A DNA stretch of 64,000 nt from Bacteroidales bacterium (GTDB taxonomy: Bacteria > Bacteroidota > Bacteroidia > Bacteroidales > ML635J-15). Under the pieces are notes generated by a model that saw only the letters and a program-made list of their open reading frames with translations, searched no databases and was not told where the DNA came from. Position 1 is the stretch's first letter. Each line of letters opens with the position of its first letter. Below, one piece after another: positions 7,907-21,774 of the stretch. Both the position numbers and the translations under genes were made by a program. The stretch covers positions 124,001-188,000 of the forward strand of contig JAISPG010000078.1 in NCBI GenBank assembly GCA_031275085.1. The letters are read 5' to 3'.

Positions 7907-9841
7907 TTATTTTTTTCTGTTTTGTTTTTGTAATTGTTGTTGCTGTTTTGCTGCTTCTTCAAGACGTTGTTGCCACTTAGATTTTGGTTTTACTTTCTTT
8001 TTGTTCGCCTCCATTTGTGCTAATACTTTCTTTTCGTCAACAACGAATTTTTGCATAATCCAAGTTTGTAATATAGTGATAACATTTGCCAATAGATAAT
8101 AATAACTTAATCCTGCTGAATAGTTATTAAACCATAAAACCATCATTACAGGCATCATATACATCATTACTTTCATTCCTGGCATACTGGAATTTGTCGG
8201 CTGGCTTGCACTTGTGAGTTTTGTTGATAACACCATAGATGCAGCCATCAGTAAGGTAAATAAACTTATATGGTCGCCGTACAACGGAATATTAAACGGT
8301 AGATCAAGAATACTATCGTAAGTAGATAAATCTGTTGCCCATAAGAATTTTTCCTGCCTTAGTTCTATAGAAGCGGGAAAAAACCTGAACATTGCCAGCA
8401 ATATAGGGAACTGGAACAACATGGGTAGGCAGCCTCCCATAGGATTGACCCCCACTTTTTTATATAAAGCCATTACAGCCTGTTGTTTTTCCATTTCTTT
8501 TCCGGGAGGATATTTTTCATTTAACGCATCAACCTGTGGTTTCAATACCCTCATTTTGGCTGAAGACATATAGGTCTTATACGTAAACGGAAATATTATA
8601 ATTTTTATAAAAATAGTAAGTAATAATATTATCAACCCGTAGTTATCAATAAATCTTCCAAGGAAATTGAATACCGGTATTATTAAAAATCTGTTTACCC
8701 AACTTATTATTGTCCATCCTAAATAGATTACTTTTTCGAGCCCGAGATCATAACTTTTCAATAATGAAAATTTATTCGGACCAAAGTAAAAGTTAAAACT
8801 TTTACTTTGTTTTTCATTATCGTCCAGGGAAAAAGTGAATTCAGATTCAAATGTTTTTAGATAAGAGCTGTTGGTATTATTTATTTTTTTCAGACCGGCT
8901 GCAGGATTTTCCAATTTATCCTTAGCAATAAGTATAGATGAAAAAAATTGTTGTTTATATGCAATCCACTGGGCACTACCTCTACTACTGAATTTATCCT
9001 CATCCTTTGTTTCGCCAAGACTTTCAATTTCATCATCAGCCATTTTTAAATAAATAGTAGTATTATTTGACTCCCAGTCACGCCCTCTTTCCAAACCTGG
9101 TATCAAAGAACTCCATTTAAATGTTATATACGGATTGGATTCTAATTCCCTGTTTAATCCTACAAAATTAATATCAAAATCTATCATGTAATCATCTGGC
9201 ATGATAACATATTGATACTCAATATATTTATCATCAGCAGCATTTAATCTCATCCCTACTGATAACGGCTGGTCTTCCACAATCACATGATCGTCATTTA
9301 TTGTAGGAGTAAAGTACATCTCATTTGTTATCAGCGGTTTGCCTTCTGCCATCATTTCCATTCCGAATGTAGAACTTTCATCATTTACAAATAAAATTAA
9401 AGGCTCCTGATAATACGTTTTATAGTCCTTAAGTTCTACTGAATATATTTTCCCCCCTCTGTTTGTAAGGGTTAAAATCATTTTCTCATTTTCGATAACT
9501 GTAAATTTTTCTTCACCTGTTGCTGCATTCTTAAAAATACCATACTTGGAAGTTAATTTATAATTTTCAACCGAATCTCTTTGTACTATATAGAGAGAAT
9601 CAATTAATTCTTTATCTAATTCCGAGATTTCGTCATGTTCTTCATTTGCCAATGTTTCCTGTCTTATTTTTTCCAGAGAATCGGCTTTATGTCTGACTTG
9701 AGTAATAGAATCCTGCTTCCTTTTCATCTCGGCAAGCTGGGCTTCACTAGCAAGCTGGGCTTCACTAGGTTTGCTGATAAAATAATAACCAACAAATACT
9801 AATCCAATAAGAATTATTCCTATAATACTATTTCTATCCAT
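7907..9841 (-). CDS. yidC: Membrane protein insertase YidC
   Basis: 644 residues. A first membrane helix (about 4-22) is followed by a large periplasmic P1 domain (about 30-370) and then the conserved 60-kDa inner-membrane protein core with five helices (about 380-600), including YGLIILLLTIFIKIIIFPFTYK, MGGCLPMLFQFPILLAMF and the amphipathic region before the last helix. The C-terminus is long, basic and glutamine-rich (KSKWQQRLEEAAKQQQQLQK), as in other Bacteroidota YidC, where it is thought to contact ribosomes. YidC inserts membrane proteins with or without SecYEG. It begins 10 nt after pyrG and is the last gene of a four-gene minus-strand run. Residues near 28-39 carry an in-frame duplication of a six-residue unit. 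Confidence 0.97.
   Translation of the reverse strand: MDRNSIIGIILIGLVFVGYYFISKPSEAQLASEAQLAEMKRKQDSITQVRHKADSLEKIRQETLANEEHDEISELDKELIDSLYIVQRDSVENYKLTSKYGIFKNAATGEEKFTVIENEKMILTLTNRGGKIYSVELKDYKTYYQEPLILFVNDESSTFGMEMMAEGKPLITNEMYFTPTINDDHVIVEDQPLSVGMRLNAADDKYIEYQYVIMPDDYMIDFDINFVGLNRELESNPYITFKWSSLIPGLERGRDWESNNTTIYLKMADDEIESLGETKDEDKFSSRGSAQWIAYKQQFFSSILIAKDKLENPAAGLKKINNTNSSYLKTFESEFTFSLDDNEKQSKSFNFYFGPNKFSLLKSYDLGLEKVIYLGWTIISWVNRFLIIPVFNFLGRFIDNYGLIILLLTIFIKIIIFPFTYKTYMSSAKMRVLKPQVDALNEKYPPGKEMEKQQAVMALYKKVGVNPMGGCLPMLFQFPILLAMFRFFPASIELRQEKFLWATDLSTYDSILDLPFNIPLYGDHISLFTLLMAASMVLSTKLTSASQPTNSSMPGMKVMMYMMPVMMVLWFNNYSAGLSYYYLLANVITILQTWIMQKFVVDEKKVLAQMEANKKKVKPKSKWQQRLEEAAKQQQQLQKQNRKK
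9733..9768 (-). repeat. Perfect 18-bp tandem duplication inside yidC
   Basis: Positions 9733-9750 and 9751-9768 are identical (CAAGCTGGGCTTCACTAG on the plus strand). The repeat adds six residues (SEAQLA twice) to the periplasmic linker just after the first membrane helix and keeps the frame. Confidence 0.9.
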
Positions 9842-9851
9842 TCTATATTTC

Positions 9852-13765
<3,914 letters not shown>

Positions 13766-13791
<26 letters not shown>

Positions 13792-15901
13792 TTTTATCTT
13801 CTTGACTTTCTTTTTGTTTTAGTTCTCTTTCGGCAAGATCAATAGATTTCTTTTTTTCTTTTAATACATTGATTTCATCTTGTATTTTAGCTATTTTCTT
13901 TTTAAAATCCTTAATAATACTGTCTGATCCGGTAGAGAAAAAACCCATATTATTTTCTATCTGGATAATTTCGGATTCTAATTCTTTTATTTTTTGTTTG
14001 ATCCTGCTTCTTTCTTTTTCCAATGGTCGTGTAGAACCGCCGTCTTTCAGCATTTCTACTTTAGAATTAAAACTACTTAGTTCAAGGCTGTTTCTGCTTA
14101 AATTTATTTTTTCATAAATTTTATTAATTGCTTTTCTGTATTCATTATATAAGCGGTCTTTTTCAGAACTTGCAACATAACCTATCTCTGTCCATCTGGC
14201 CTGAAATGATTTTATATTTTCTATTCCTTCAGCCTGGTTTTCTGTTGGAACATAATTATTTATTTCATTAATCAGATCTTCTTTTTTTATCAAATTTTCT
14301 TTTTGTTCAACTTCTATATTTGAATAAAAACCTGATTTTGCATTGAAAAAATGATCACACGCCGCTCTGAATCTTTTCCATATTTGTTCTGAATTTTTCT
14401 TTGGAACAGGACCTATTTCTTTCCATTTCTTTTGCAGATCAAGAAACATTTCGGTTGTTTTTTTCCAATCAGTGTTATCTTTAAGTAATTCTGCATTTAC
14501 GCATAATTCTATTTTTTTCTGAAGATTTGTACTTAATTCTTCATTTATAACACTGAAAAATTCTTTTTTTGCATCGAAAAACTTATTACATGCACTGCGG
14601 AACCTTTCATAAACTTCGTTATTGACCTTATTAGGTACCATTCCTATGGTTTTCCATATTTTTTGAAGTTCCATTATTTGTTCCGACATATCTGTCCATT
14701 CTTTTCCGGTTTGCGGAATATTTTCATTAACAATAGCTTCTACTTTTTCGCAAAGAATAAGTTTTTGTTGATAGTTGGCTTCTCTTTCTTCTTTTAATTT
14801 TTCAAAATGTTCCTGATATGCCTGACGTATTTTCCTGCTTGTTTCGCTGAATCTGTCCCATATCTCTTCTCTTTTGTCTGTAGGCACCGGACCTAATTCT
14901 TTCCATAAATTATGCAATTCCTGAAGTTTTTTATATGCTCCGACAACATCGGTTTCCAATAATAACTCTTCAGCTTTTTCACATAATTCTATTTTTTGTT
15001 CAAGATTCCGGCGAAAATCCAGATCTCTGAGGTCTTTATTTATTTTTACCAGATCATAAAACCTTTCTATCTGCAATTGATAACTTTTCCACAATCCTGA
15101 TGCTTCAGAATTAGGAACAGGTCCTGTTTCGAGCCATTGCTTCTGTAAATTTTTAAATTCTGTAAAAGTTTTATTAAGGGATTCTTCACTATTGGCAAGT
15201 CCTTTTATTTTCTCAATTATATCTAATTTTATATTGAGATTATTTTGTTTTTCTTCTTCTTGTTTTTGGACATATTCTGATTTCCTCTTACGGTAATCAT
15301 TTAAAAGTTCTTTCAAATAATCCTCATTAGGATCTTTAGGCATTTCGATTTCAGCATCTTCTCCTGCCTTTTCCTTGAGTTCTTTTCTTATTTCGTCGAA
15401 CTGAATTTTCTGATTTTTATAATATTGATTTTTTAGAGAATCAATTTCTTTTCTTGATTCTTCAATATTAGTTTCATGAATGAGATATCTAAGTTTACTG
15501 AGTATCTCCTCATTTGTTAATTCATTGAAATCGGTATCAACATTGTCGGAATCATTTTCATCAATAAGTATGTCTTCAAATATAACATTTTCACTTTCCA
15601 ATAATTCCGGACTTGTAATAATGTTTTCGTCCGTGTCCGGTACAGGCAGGGAAAGTTCTTCTTTAAAAGATTCCTCATCAACACTGTTTTCCGTCAGTAC
15701 CAATTCTTCTGTTTTTTTATTTTCTTCTATACCAGTCAATTTTATCATCTCTTCGGGAGCTTCCCTATGATCTTCGGTAGTTGTTTCATTAGTTCCTTCT
15801 GATAGTGTAGTTTCTTCAACTTTAGTGTTTTCTACCGTATTGTTTTCATCCATTAAAGATGCATTTTGATCTTTAATTTCTTCAGAGTTTTGATTTGTCA
15901 T
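13766..15901 (-). CDS. DUF349 repeat protein
   Basis: 711 residues, highly charged, no signal peptide. The first 150 residues are acidic and low in complexity. From about 190 to 610 there are five or so repeats of the DUF349 type, each a helical unit with a pattern like LQKxWKExGPVPxxxxxxIWxRFRxACxxFF; the last 100 residues form a coiled coil rich in Lys and Glu. DUF349 proteins are widespread in Bacteroidota and Actinobacteria but have no established biochemical function; nucleic-acid or ribosome association has been suggested for some. It is the first gene of the run leading to the TonB receptor, pyrG and yidC. Confidence 0.9.
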
Positions 15902-16536
15902 ATCAGCCAGATTTTCGTTTTTTTCAATTCTTTGTTTTTCTCTAATTCAATATTTAATTTTTTACATTAATTTTTTTCAGACAACCGGATTTTTCGTATT
16001 CAAATATTATCATTTATTTTATTCTAAACTCAATTATTTATTTTAACTAATTGACATTCAATAACTTAATAAAAGATATTATATTTAATCATAAACTTAC
16101 GAAAGTATATTTTTAATATGTTACAAACAAATTTTTCGTGATTTTTCTGCTTGCAGAACTTCCCAAATTATCAATATAACCCACAATATGAATTTTTTAT
16201 TATATTTCTTTTAGAATATAAAATATCTTCTCTATCAATGTTTTTACGATCACATATATCAGCCTATTATAACAGCTGGTTTTTATTTATCAATGATTTG
16301 TCAGTTAGAATAACATAATAAGCTAACTACATAATTGATGAATATTATTTAAATTGGTGAAAAACTTGTAAATTTGTAAAACATATTATGAAATGAAAAA
16401 ACACAGACGAACATTTATCCTGAAACTATAACAATTTAAGAAACAATAAAATTTTATAATATAAAAGATTTATTGAGCTAAAAACAGATAAAATTGAAAT
16501 TTTTTAATAACAGTAATTTTTATTTTTACAGATCAA
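15902..16536. other. Large A/T-rich intergenic region between divergent genes
   Basis: 635 nt without a credible gene. On the plus strand, TAAATTTG at 16369-16376 matches the -7 consensus but is 160 nt from the methyltransferase ATG. On the minus strand, TACTTTCG at 16107-16100 is a one-mismatch candidate about 200 nt upstream of the DUF349 gene. A 12-codon ORF at about 16394 is too short to call. I see no RNA gene or clear repeat. Confidence 0.45.
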
Positions 16537-17247
16537 ATGAATAAAGATATTTTTGGAAATGCTTGTCTTGACTATTTAAATAGCAAAGATAAAAAAATTG
16601 CAATAAAAGTAAAATCAGATATAGTTGAAACAGATGTTATCCCTGTAGAATACTTGTTCCGCAACTTCGACCAGATGCCTGTTCTGGAACAAAAAGCATT
16701 ATTGATCTCGGAAGGTAATATTTTAGATGTAGGAGCTTGTGCAGGGTCACATTCATTATATTTGCAGAATATAGGAAAAAGTGTAACATCTATTGATAAG
16801 TCAAAAGGATGTTGTGAGGTCATGCACAGCAGGGGAGTAAAAAATATAATCAGGGAAGATATCTTTGCTTATAAAGAAAAAAAATATGACACAATCTTAT
16901 TATTGATGAACGGTATTGGTATTGCCGGAACTTTGCCGGAATTTCCTGCGTTTTTAAATCATCTGAAAAACTTACTAAATCCTTCAGGAAGAATTATTTT
17001 TGATTCATCGGATTTGCAATATCTTTATTATGAAGACGACGGCAGCTTAAATATTCCTTTTACAGAAAGATATTATGGAGAAATAACATATCAGATGGAA
17101 TACAAAGGTAACAATTCTAAAAAATTTTCATGGCTTTTTGTCGACCCGTTTACTGTAGAAAATATTGCAAAAGAATGTTGCTTTGAAATGCAATTTATTG
17201 CAGAAGGTGAACATTATGATTATCTGGCTTGTCTGATAAATGAATAA
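16537..17247 (+). CDS. Class I SAM-dependent methyltransferase
   Basis: 236 residues. The SAM-binding motif I is ILDVGACAGSHSLYLQ (about 67-82), motif II SVTSIDKSKGC, and a motif IV-like segment DTILLLMNGIGIAG; IIFDSSDL follows at about 160. This is a Rossmann-fold methyltransferase of the type usually annotated only to superfamily level. The substrate is unknown. The region between 165 and 236 has aromatic and charged residues but no recognised recognition domain. It stands alone between a long intergenic region and the convergent M48 protease gene, 34 nt away. Confidence 0.85.
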   Translation: MNKDIFGNACLDYLNSKDKKIAIKVKSDIVETDVIPVEYLFRNFDQMPVLEQKALLISEGNILDVGACAGSHSLYLQNIGKSVTSIDKSKGCCEVMHSRGVKNIIREDIFAYKEKKYDTILLLMNGIGIAGTLPEFPAFLNHLKNLLNPSGRIIFDSSDLQYLYYEDDGSLNIPFTERYYGEITYQMEYKGNNSKKFSWLFVDPFTVENIAKECCFEMQFIAEGEHYDYLACLINE

Positions 17248-17281
17248 ACAATAGTCAGAATATATTTTTATTTTTTGAAGT

Positions 17282-18526
17282 TTATTTTTCATTCTTTTCC
17301 ATAAGATTCACAATTCTGTCATATACAGGAGGATGTGAATAGGAAATAAAAACGACCAACGGATGTGGAGTTAGATTACTCATATTATGCGAACTAAGTT
17401 TCTTTAATGCAAAAATAAGAGGTTGAGATAACCTGTAGCTTTTTGCAAAATTATCTGCCTGATATTCTGCTTTACGACTCTGCATGTTAGTAATAATTCC
17501 GAGAATAGTAGATAATGGGCTGTATATAATCCCAAAAGCAATAAGAGCGATATGGAAACTTGCCTGCTGAACTCCTAAAGACTGAGAAAGAACATCACTG
17601 CCGGCAAACAGACCAAATATAAATAACATAAATCCTGTTTCCAGAATAGATGCAATCATTGTTTTATAAATATGTTTATGCTTGTAATGACCTATTTCAT
17701 GAGATAATACAGCTACTATTTCTTCGGTGCTCATTTCATTAATTAATGTATCGTAGAGCACTATCCTTTTTTTAGGTCCCAGACCACTGAAATAAGCATT
17801 AGCTTTTGTAGAACGTTTTGAGCCGTCAATTACAAAAATGTTTGAAATATTAAATCCTGCTTCTTTACCAAACTCCATTATTGCATTTCTCAGTTCGCCA
17901 TCTTCAAGAGGAGTTTGTTTATTAAATAACGGAACAATAAGTACAGAATAAAACATATTCATAAATATGGAAAATACAACTATCAGTATCCAGGCATATA
18001 ACCAGAAAAATTCATGGTTTAGTTCATAGATATATATAATTGCAGTCAGGATAGCACCTCCTACTATGAAAGAAATAAACCAGGATTTAATTTTATCTGA
18101 AATATATGTTTTTGGAGTAGTTTTATTAAATCCGTATTTTTTTTCTATTATAAATGTATCGTATATATCAAATGGAATATTTAAAATATCTGATGCTAAA
18201 AAAATTATGAAGAAAAATATTAATGGTCTTAAAATATAGTGGTCGCTTATTTTAAGTGCTAAACTATCGACAAATGCAAATCCATTAAAAAGCAACATTA
18301 ATACAATAAGAATAAAACTAAAAGTGGAAGTAATAATTCCAAAACGGTAATTCTCAAATTTATATTTTTGTTGTTGTTTATATTTTTCAGGATCGTAAAC
18401 ATCCGACAACAATTTGGGAATAGGTTTATTAAACCAGCTCGCATTAAGATAATCCAATATTTGTTCAAAGAAAAATCCCAGAACAACTATAGCAAATATT
18501 ATTAAGAAAAGAATTTGTGAAGTCAT
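17282..18526 (-). CDS. M48-family (Ste24/CAAX protease-like) membrane metallopeptidase
   Basis: 414 residues. The N-terminal half has several membrane helices with the Peptidase_M48_N pattern (including YDTFIIEKKYGFNKTTPKTY). The zinc site is HEIGH in VAVLSHEIGHYKHKH (about 279-283), and the third ligand is probably Glu in SRKAEYQADNFA (about 355). Eukaryotic Ste24 removes prenylated C-termini; bacterial members are thought to act in membrane-protein quality control, and I infer such a role here. It begins 21 nt after the lipoprotein gene upstream and probably shares its promoter at 19172-19203. Confidence 0.93.
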   Translation of the reverse strand: MTSQILFLIIFAIVVLGFFFEQILDYLNASWFNKPIPKLLSDVYDPEKYKQQQKYKFENYRFGIITSTFSFILIVLMLLFNGFAFVDSLALKISDHYILRPLIFFFIIFLASDILNIPFDIYDTFIIEKKYGFNKTTPKTYISDKIKSWFISFIVGGAILTAIIYIYELNHEFFWLYAWILIVVFSIFMNMFYSVLIVPLFNKQTPLEDGELRNAIMEFGKEAGFNISNIFVIDGSKRSTKANAYFSGLGPKKRIVLYDTLINEMSTEEIVAVLSHEIGHYKHKHIYKTMIASILETGFMLFIFGLFAGSDVLSQSLGVQQASFHIALIAFGIIYSPLSTILGIITNMQSRKAEYQADNFAKSYRLSQPLIFALKKLSSHNMSNLTPHPLVVFISYSHPPVYDRIVNLMEKNEK

Positions 18527-18547
18527 GAATCTGAATAAAAATAATTT

Positions 18548-19114
18548 TTATATTTCGGTAAAGGAATGAATAATATCGCTTAAAATATAATCGTATTTTT
18601 CTTTTTTAGATAAAGGTACCCATGTAACGATCTGATAATATGTATTTTTGCCTTTATAGCATCCCATATGAAAATATGCACTTTGCGATTCCATTTCTCC
18701 CGTAAACCTTACTACTTTAGCTTCCATCCCATTTATAAAAGTATCTTCGCCGGAAATTATCTCCATATTGTCGGCTTCCTCTTCAAAATCGTCAAGTAAT
18801 AATTGTGAATAACCTTGAAGATCTTCAGAATAATCTTCGGAGAGATAAAAATCTTCCAGAAATTCATGAAAGCCATCTATAGGTTGTTCAATTATAATTA
18901 CATAAAAATTTCTTGACTTATTTTGGTATTGTATGGAATTATTCTCATTTAAACTTCCTGAACTTGATAAAAAGTCAGGAAGGTCAACAGAAAATCTGTT
19001 ATCCATAACTATATTTTTCATTTCAAAACTATTGCTGCATGATGAAAATATAAAAAGGATAAATATAAATACCGGAATCTTAAAAATAATCATTTTTTTA
19101 AATCTATACAACAT
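18548..19114 (-). CDS. Hypothetical lipoprotein
   Basis: 188 residues. The N-terminus is basic, then hydrophobic, ending in the lipobox IFSSC (Cys at about 26), so it is a lipoprotein. The mature part is acidic (EDYSEDL, LDDFEEEADNME) and includes the segment NGMEAKVVRFTGEMESQSAYFHMGCYKGKN followed by YYQIVTWV, which resembles PsbP/DcrB-like small domains found in bacterial lipoproteins. A second in-frame ATG seven codons on (19093) would give a more typical signal peptide. It is the first gene of a probable two-gene operon with the M48 protease. Function unknown. Confidence 0.75.
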   Translation of the reverse strand: MLYRFKKMIIFKIPVFIFILFIFSSCSNSFEMKNIVMDNRFSVDLPDFLSSSGSLNENNSIQYQNKSRNFYVIIIEQPIDGFHEFLEDFYLSEDYSEDLQGYSQLLLDDFEEEADNMEIISGEDTFINGMEAKVVRFTGEMESQSAYFHMGCYKGKNTYYQIVTWVPLSKKEKYDYILSDIIHSFTEI

Positions 19115-19171
19115 AAATTATAAATTTATAATTTTTTGATGATGCAATATAGCAGCATTTTTTTGTTTTTA

Positions 19172-19203
19172 CAAATGTACCATACTATGCATATAATGAC
19201 AAA
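19172..19203 (-). promoter_or_regulatory. Promoter of the lipoprotein-M48 operon (-33/-7 type)
   Basis: On the minus strand, TTTG (19203-19200) is followed after 20 nt by TACATTTG (19179-19172), a full match to the Bacteroidota -33/-7 promoter. The predicted start of transcription is about 55 nt upstream of the 19114 ATG. Confidence 0.75.
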
Positions 19204-19306
19204 GAAAATAATTTAATATAAACCCCGGTTATAAGGTCATATACAGATTCATTTTAAAAAGAGTTACCAACGATACTATAAAATTTAAAAAAATAAAAAA
19301 AAAATT

Positions 19307-19314
19307 TAAATTTG
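19307..19314 (+). promoter_or_regulatory. -7 element of pyrH
   Basis: TAAATTTG followed by CA lies 19 nt before the pyrH ATG. No clear -33 box is seen; the upstream stretch is nearly pure A/T. Confidence 0.5.
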
Positions 19315-19333
19315 CATCAACAATTTTGATAAC

Positions 19334-20041
19334 ATGAGATTTAAGAAAATATTACTGAAATTAAGTGGCGAATCTTTAGCCGGAAGCAAAAAGCAGGGGC
19401 TGGATGAGAACTGTTTACTTGAGTATGCTACACAAATAAAAACAGTTGCCGGATATGGAGTGCAAATAGGAATTGTTATTGGTGGCGGAAATATTTTCCG
19501 GGGCCTGTCCGGAGAGAACAAGGGATTCGACAGAGTAAAAGGAGATCAGATGGGAATGCTGGCAACAGTAATAAACTCGCTGGCATTACAAAATGCTTTG
19601 GAATCTGTTGGTGTTAAGACAAAAGTATTTACTTCATTTTCTATAGAATCAATAGGCGAAAGGTTATCAAAACAAACTGTTGTCGATGCTCTGAATAACG
19701 GATATGTATGTATCTTATCCGGCGGAACAGGTAATCCCTACTTTTCTACTGATACAGCTTCCGCATTACGTGCAATTGAGATAGAAGCAGATGTATTCCT
19801 TAAAGGGACAAGAGTAGATGGAGTTTATAATGCAGACCCCGAGAAATTTCCGGATGCTGTTAAATATGAAAAACTTACTTTTACCGAAGTATATGAAAAA
19901 TCGCTTAAAGTTATGGACTTAACTTCATTTACAATGTGTAAAGAAAACAATATGCCGGTAATAGTGTTTAATATGGATAAGCCCGGCAACCTTGAAAAAG
20001 TGATTTTGAATGATAATATAGGTACAATTATTACAAATTAA
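19334..20041 (+). CDS. pyrH: UMP kinase
   Basis: 235 residues, the expected length for bacterial PyrH, which phosphorylates UMP to UDP. The amino-acid-kinase fold shows KILLKLSGESLAG at the start, GIVIGGGNIFRG (about 48-59), DQMGMLATVIN (uridylate-kinase signature), a glycine-rich loop in CILSGGTGNPYFSTDTASALRA, and VDGVYNADPEK near 160. Bacterial UMP kinases form hexamers and are regulated by GTP and UTP. It is followed 19 nt later by frr, the common pyrH-frr order that links nucleotide supply to translation. Confidence 0.98.
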   Translation: MRFKKILLKLSGESLAGSKKQGLDENCLLEYATQIKTVAGYGVQIGIVIGGGNIFRGLSGENKGFDRVKGDQMGMLATVINSLALQNALESVGVKTKVFTSFSIESIGERLSKQTVVDALNNGYVCILSGGTGNPYFSTDTASALRAIEIEADVFLKGTRVDGVYNADPEKFPDAVKYEKLTFTEVYEKSLKVMDLTSFTMCKENNMPVIVFNMDKPGNLEKVILNDNIGTIITN

Positions 20042-20060
20042 AACGCTAAATATAAGTCAG

Positions 20061-20621
20061 ATGGAAGAACTAGAATTAGTATTAGATGCAGCAAGAGAAG
20101 GAATGGCATCTGCAATTGATCATTTGGAAAAAGAATTAGGAAAGGTTCGTGCAGGGAAAGCGTCTCCTGCCATGCTGGATAGTGTTAAAGTAGATTATTA
20201 TGGCGTTATTTCTCCGATTTCACAGGTTGCTAACGTTACTACTCCCGATGCAAAAACAATATTTATTCAACCATGGGATAAATCAGTTTTATCTATAATA
20301 GAAAAAGCTATTATGGCTGCGAACTTAGGATTTAACCCCGCAAATAACGGCGAAGTAATAAGAATAATCGTTCCTCCGCTAACAGAAGAAAGACGTAAAC
20401 AACTGGCAAAACAGGTAAAAGCTTTGGGCGAAAATTCAAAAGTTGTAATACGGAACGAACGTAGAGATGCAATAGAAGAATTCAAAAAACTGAAAAAAGA
20501 AGGAGTATCGGAAGACGCAACAAAAGATGCAGAACAGCAAGTTCATAAAACACATGAAGATTATATTAAAAAAATCGACGAAATTGTTGCAGTAAAAGAA
20601 AAAGAAATAATGACAATATAA
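20061..20621 (+). CDS. frr: Ribosome recycling factor
   Basis: 186 residues, full length. The protein has the two RRF domains: the long three-helix bundle (ends at KVRAGKASPAMLDSVKVDYYG and TEERRKQLAKQVKALGENSKVVIRNERRDA) and the inserted beta/alpha domain (about 30-105, with VANVTTPDAKTIFIQPWD). RRF acts with EF-G to split post-termination ribosomes. It is co-transcribed with pyrH, and an EF-G gene is present at the far end of this window. A GC-rich hairpin follows the stop codon by 16 nt and may end the transcript. Confidence 0.98.
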   Translation: MEELELVLDAAREGMASAIDHLEKELGKVRAGKASPAMLDSVKVDYYGVISPISQVANVTTPDAKTIFIQPWDKSVLSIIEKAIMAANLGFNPANNGEVIRIIVPPLTEERRKQLAKQVKALGENSKVVIRNERRDAIEEFKKLKKEGVSEDATKDAEQQVHKTHEDYIKKIDEIVAVKEKEIMTI

Positions 20622-20637
20622 ATTTGGCTTACTTTGG

Positions 20638-20683
20638 CGGGCGATGGCTGAGCGTAGCTTCGGCTACGCTCAGCCATCGCCCG
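20638..20683. repeat. GC-rich 21-bp perfect hairpin with TTCG loop after frr
   Basis: The arms 20638-20658 and 20663-20683 are perfectly complementary and enclose a TTCG loop closed by C-G, the very stable cUUCGg tetraloop. The stem is about two-thirds G+C in an A/T-rich region. There is no T-tract after it. It may act as a terminator, mRNA end protector, or REP-like palindromic repeat. Confidence 0.85.
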
Positions 20684-20771
20684 GTTTATTGACAATTATT
20701 CAGAATAAATTAAAAATTAAGTACTTTTAACTTTCAATCAGGAACCAAGTATTTTTAATTAAATTACAGAT

Positions 20772-21770
20772 ATGGCTTCGCAAAATACAGGAAAGATATC
20801 CGGATATTTAAATTCTTTCAAAAAGAAAAAAGTGTTGATAGTAGGTGATGTAATGATCGATTCATACATGTGGGGAAAAGCAACACGGATATCTCCGGAA
20901 GCTCCTGTCCCGGTTGTAACCGTAACAAATAAAGATTATCGCCTGGGAGGAGCAGCAAATGTTGCACTGAATATTACGGCACTGAATGCAACACCATATC
21001 TTTGTTCTGTAATAGGAGTTGATAATTATTCATTGATTTTCAATGAATTAATGAAAAACAATAATCTTAGTACCGAAGGAATAATTTCACACGAAAGCCG
21101 GAATACTACCGTAAAAACCAGAATAATATGCAGTGACCAACACATGCTGAGAGTCGACGAAGAAATAGAAAGCGATCTTAGCAATGAAGTTTCAGCACAA
21201 TTATATACCAGAATAGAAGAAATTGTAAAAAAATACAATATTGATGTCATAATATTTGAAGATTATGATAAGGGAGTGCTTACGCCTGAATTAATTGAAA
21301 AAATTGTGGCTTTGGCCAGGAAATTAAATATAATTACAACTGTCGATCCTAAAAAGAAGAATTTTAATTATTATAAAAATGTTGACCTTTTCAAACCCAA
21401 TTTTAAAGAATTCACAGAAGGTGTGAAAATTGACATTTATAAAAATGATATCGGAAAATTGACAGAATATGCTAAAAAATTCCTGAAAGATACGGATAAT
21501 AAAAACCTTATGATCACTTTATCAGAATATGGCAATTTTATTTCCGATAATTCCGTAAGTTTCCATTATCCTGCAATGTTACGCAATATTGCAGACGTTT
21601 CCGGTGCAGGCGATACTGTTATTAGTATTGCCAGCCTGTTGCTTTCTTCAGGTGCAACGATTGCCGAAATTGCCGAAATATCCAACATCGCAGGAGGACT
21701 TGTTTGCGGCAAAGTAGGAGTTATTCCTGTCTGTGCTGAAGAACTGAAAGATTATTTCAACGAAAAATAG
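20772..21770 (+). CDS. PfkB-family kinase, probable heptose-7-phosphate kinase (RfaE domain I type)
   Basis: 332 residues. After a short N-terminal helix the protein reads VLIVGDVMIDSYMWGKATRISPEAPVPVV, the start typical of HldE/RfaE domain I, then the glycine-rich YRLGGAANVALNI and, near residue 275, ADVSGAGDTVIS with the catalytic Asp of ribokinase-fold enzymes. FKPNFKEF is the usual PfkB mid-region. HldE domain I phosphorylates D-glycero-D-manno-heptose 7-phosphate for LPS core precursors; here the adenylyltransferase domain is absent, as in Bacteroidota where it is often a separate gene. Substrate assignment is inferred from the SPEAPVPV signature; other sugars are possible. Confidence 0.82.
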   Translation: MASQNTGKISGYLNSFKKKKVLIVGDVMIDSYMWGKATRISPEAPVPVVTVTNKDYRLGGAANVALNITALNATPYLCSVIGVDNYSLIFNELMKNNNLSTEGIISHESRNTTVKTRIICSDQHMLRVDEEIESDLSNEVSAQLYTRIEEIVKKYNIDVIIFEDYDKGVLTPELIEKIVALARKLNIITTVDPKKKNFNYYKNVDLFKPNFKEFTEGVKIDIYKNDIGKLTEYAKKFLKDTDNKNLMITLSEYGNFISDNSVSFHYPAMLRNIADVSGAGDTVISIASLLLSSGATIAEIAEISNIAGGLVCGKVGVIPVCAEELKDYFNEK

Positions 21771-21774
21771 TATT

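Noticed and set aside
16394-16432. 12-codon ORF as a leader peptide upstream of the methyltransferase
   Set aside because: No run of regulatory codons and no alternative hairpins between it and the gene.
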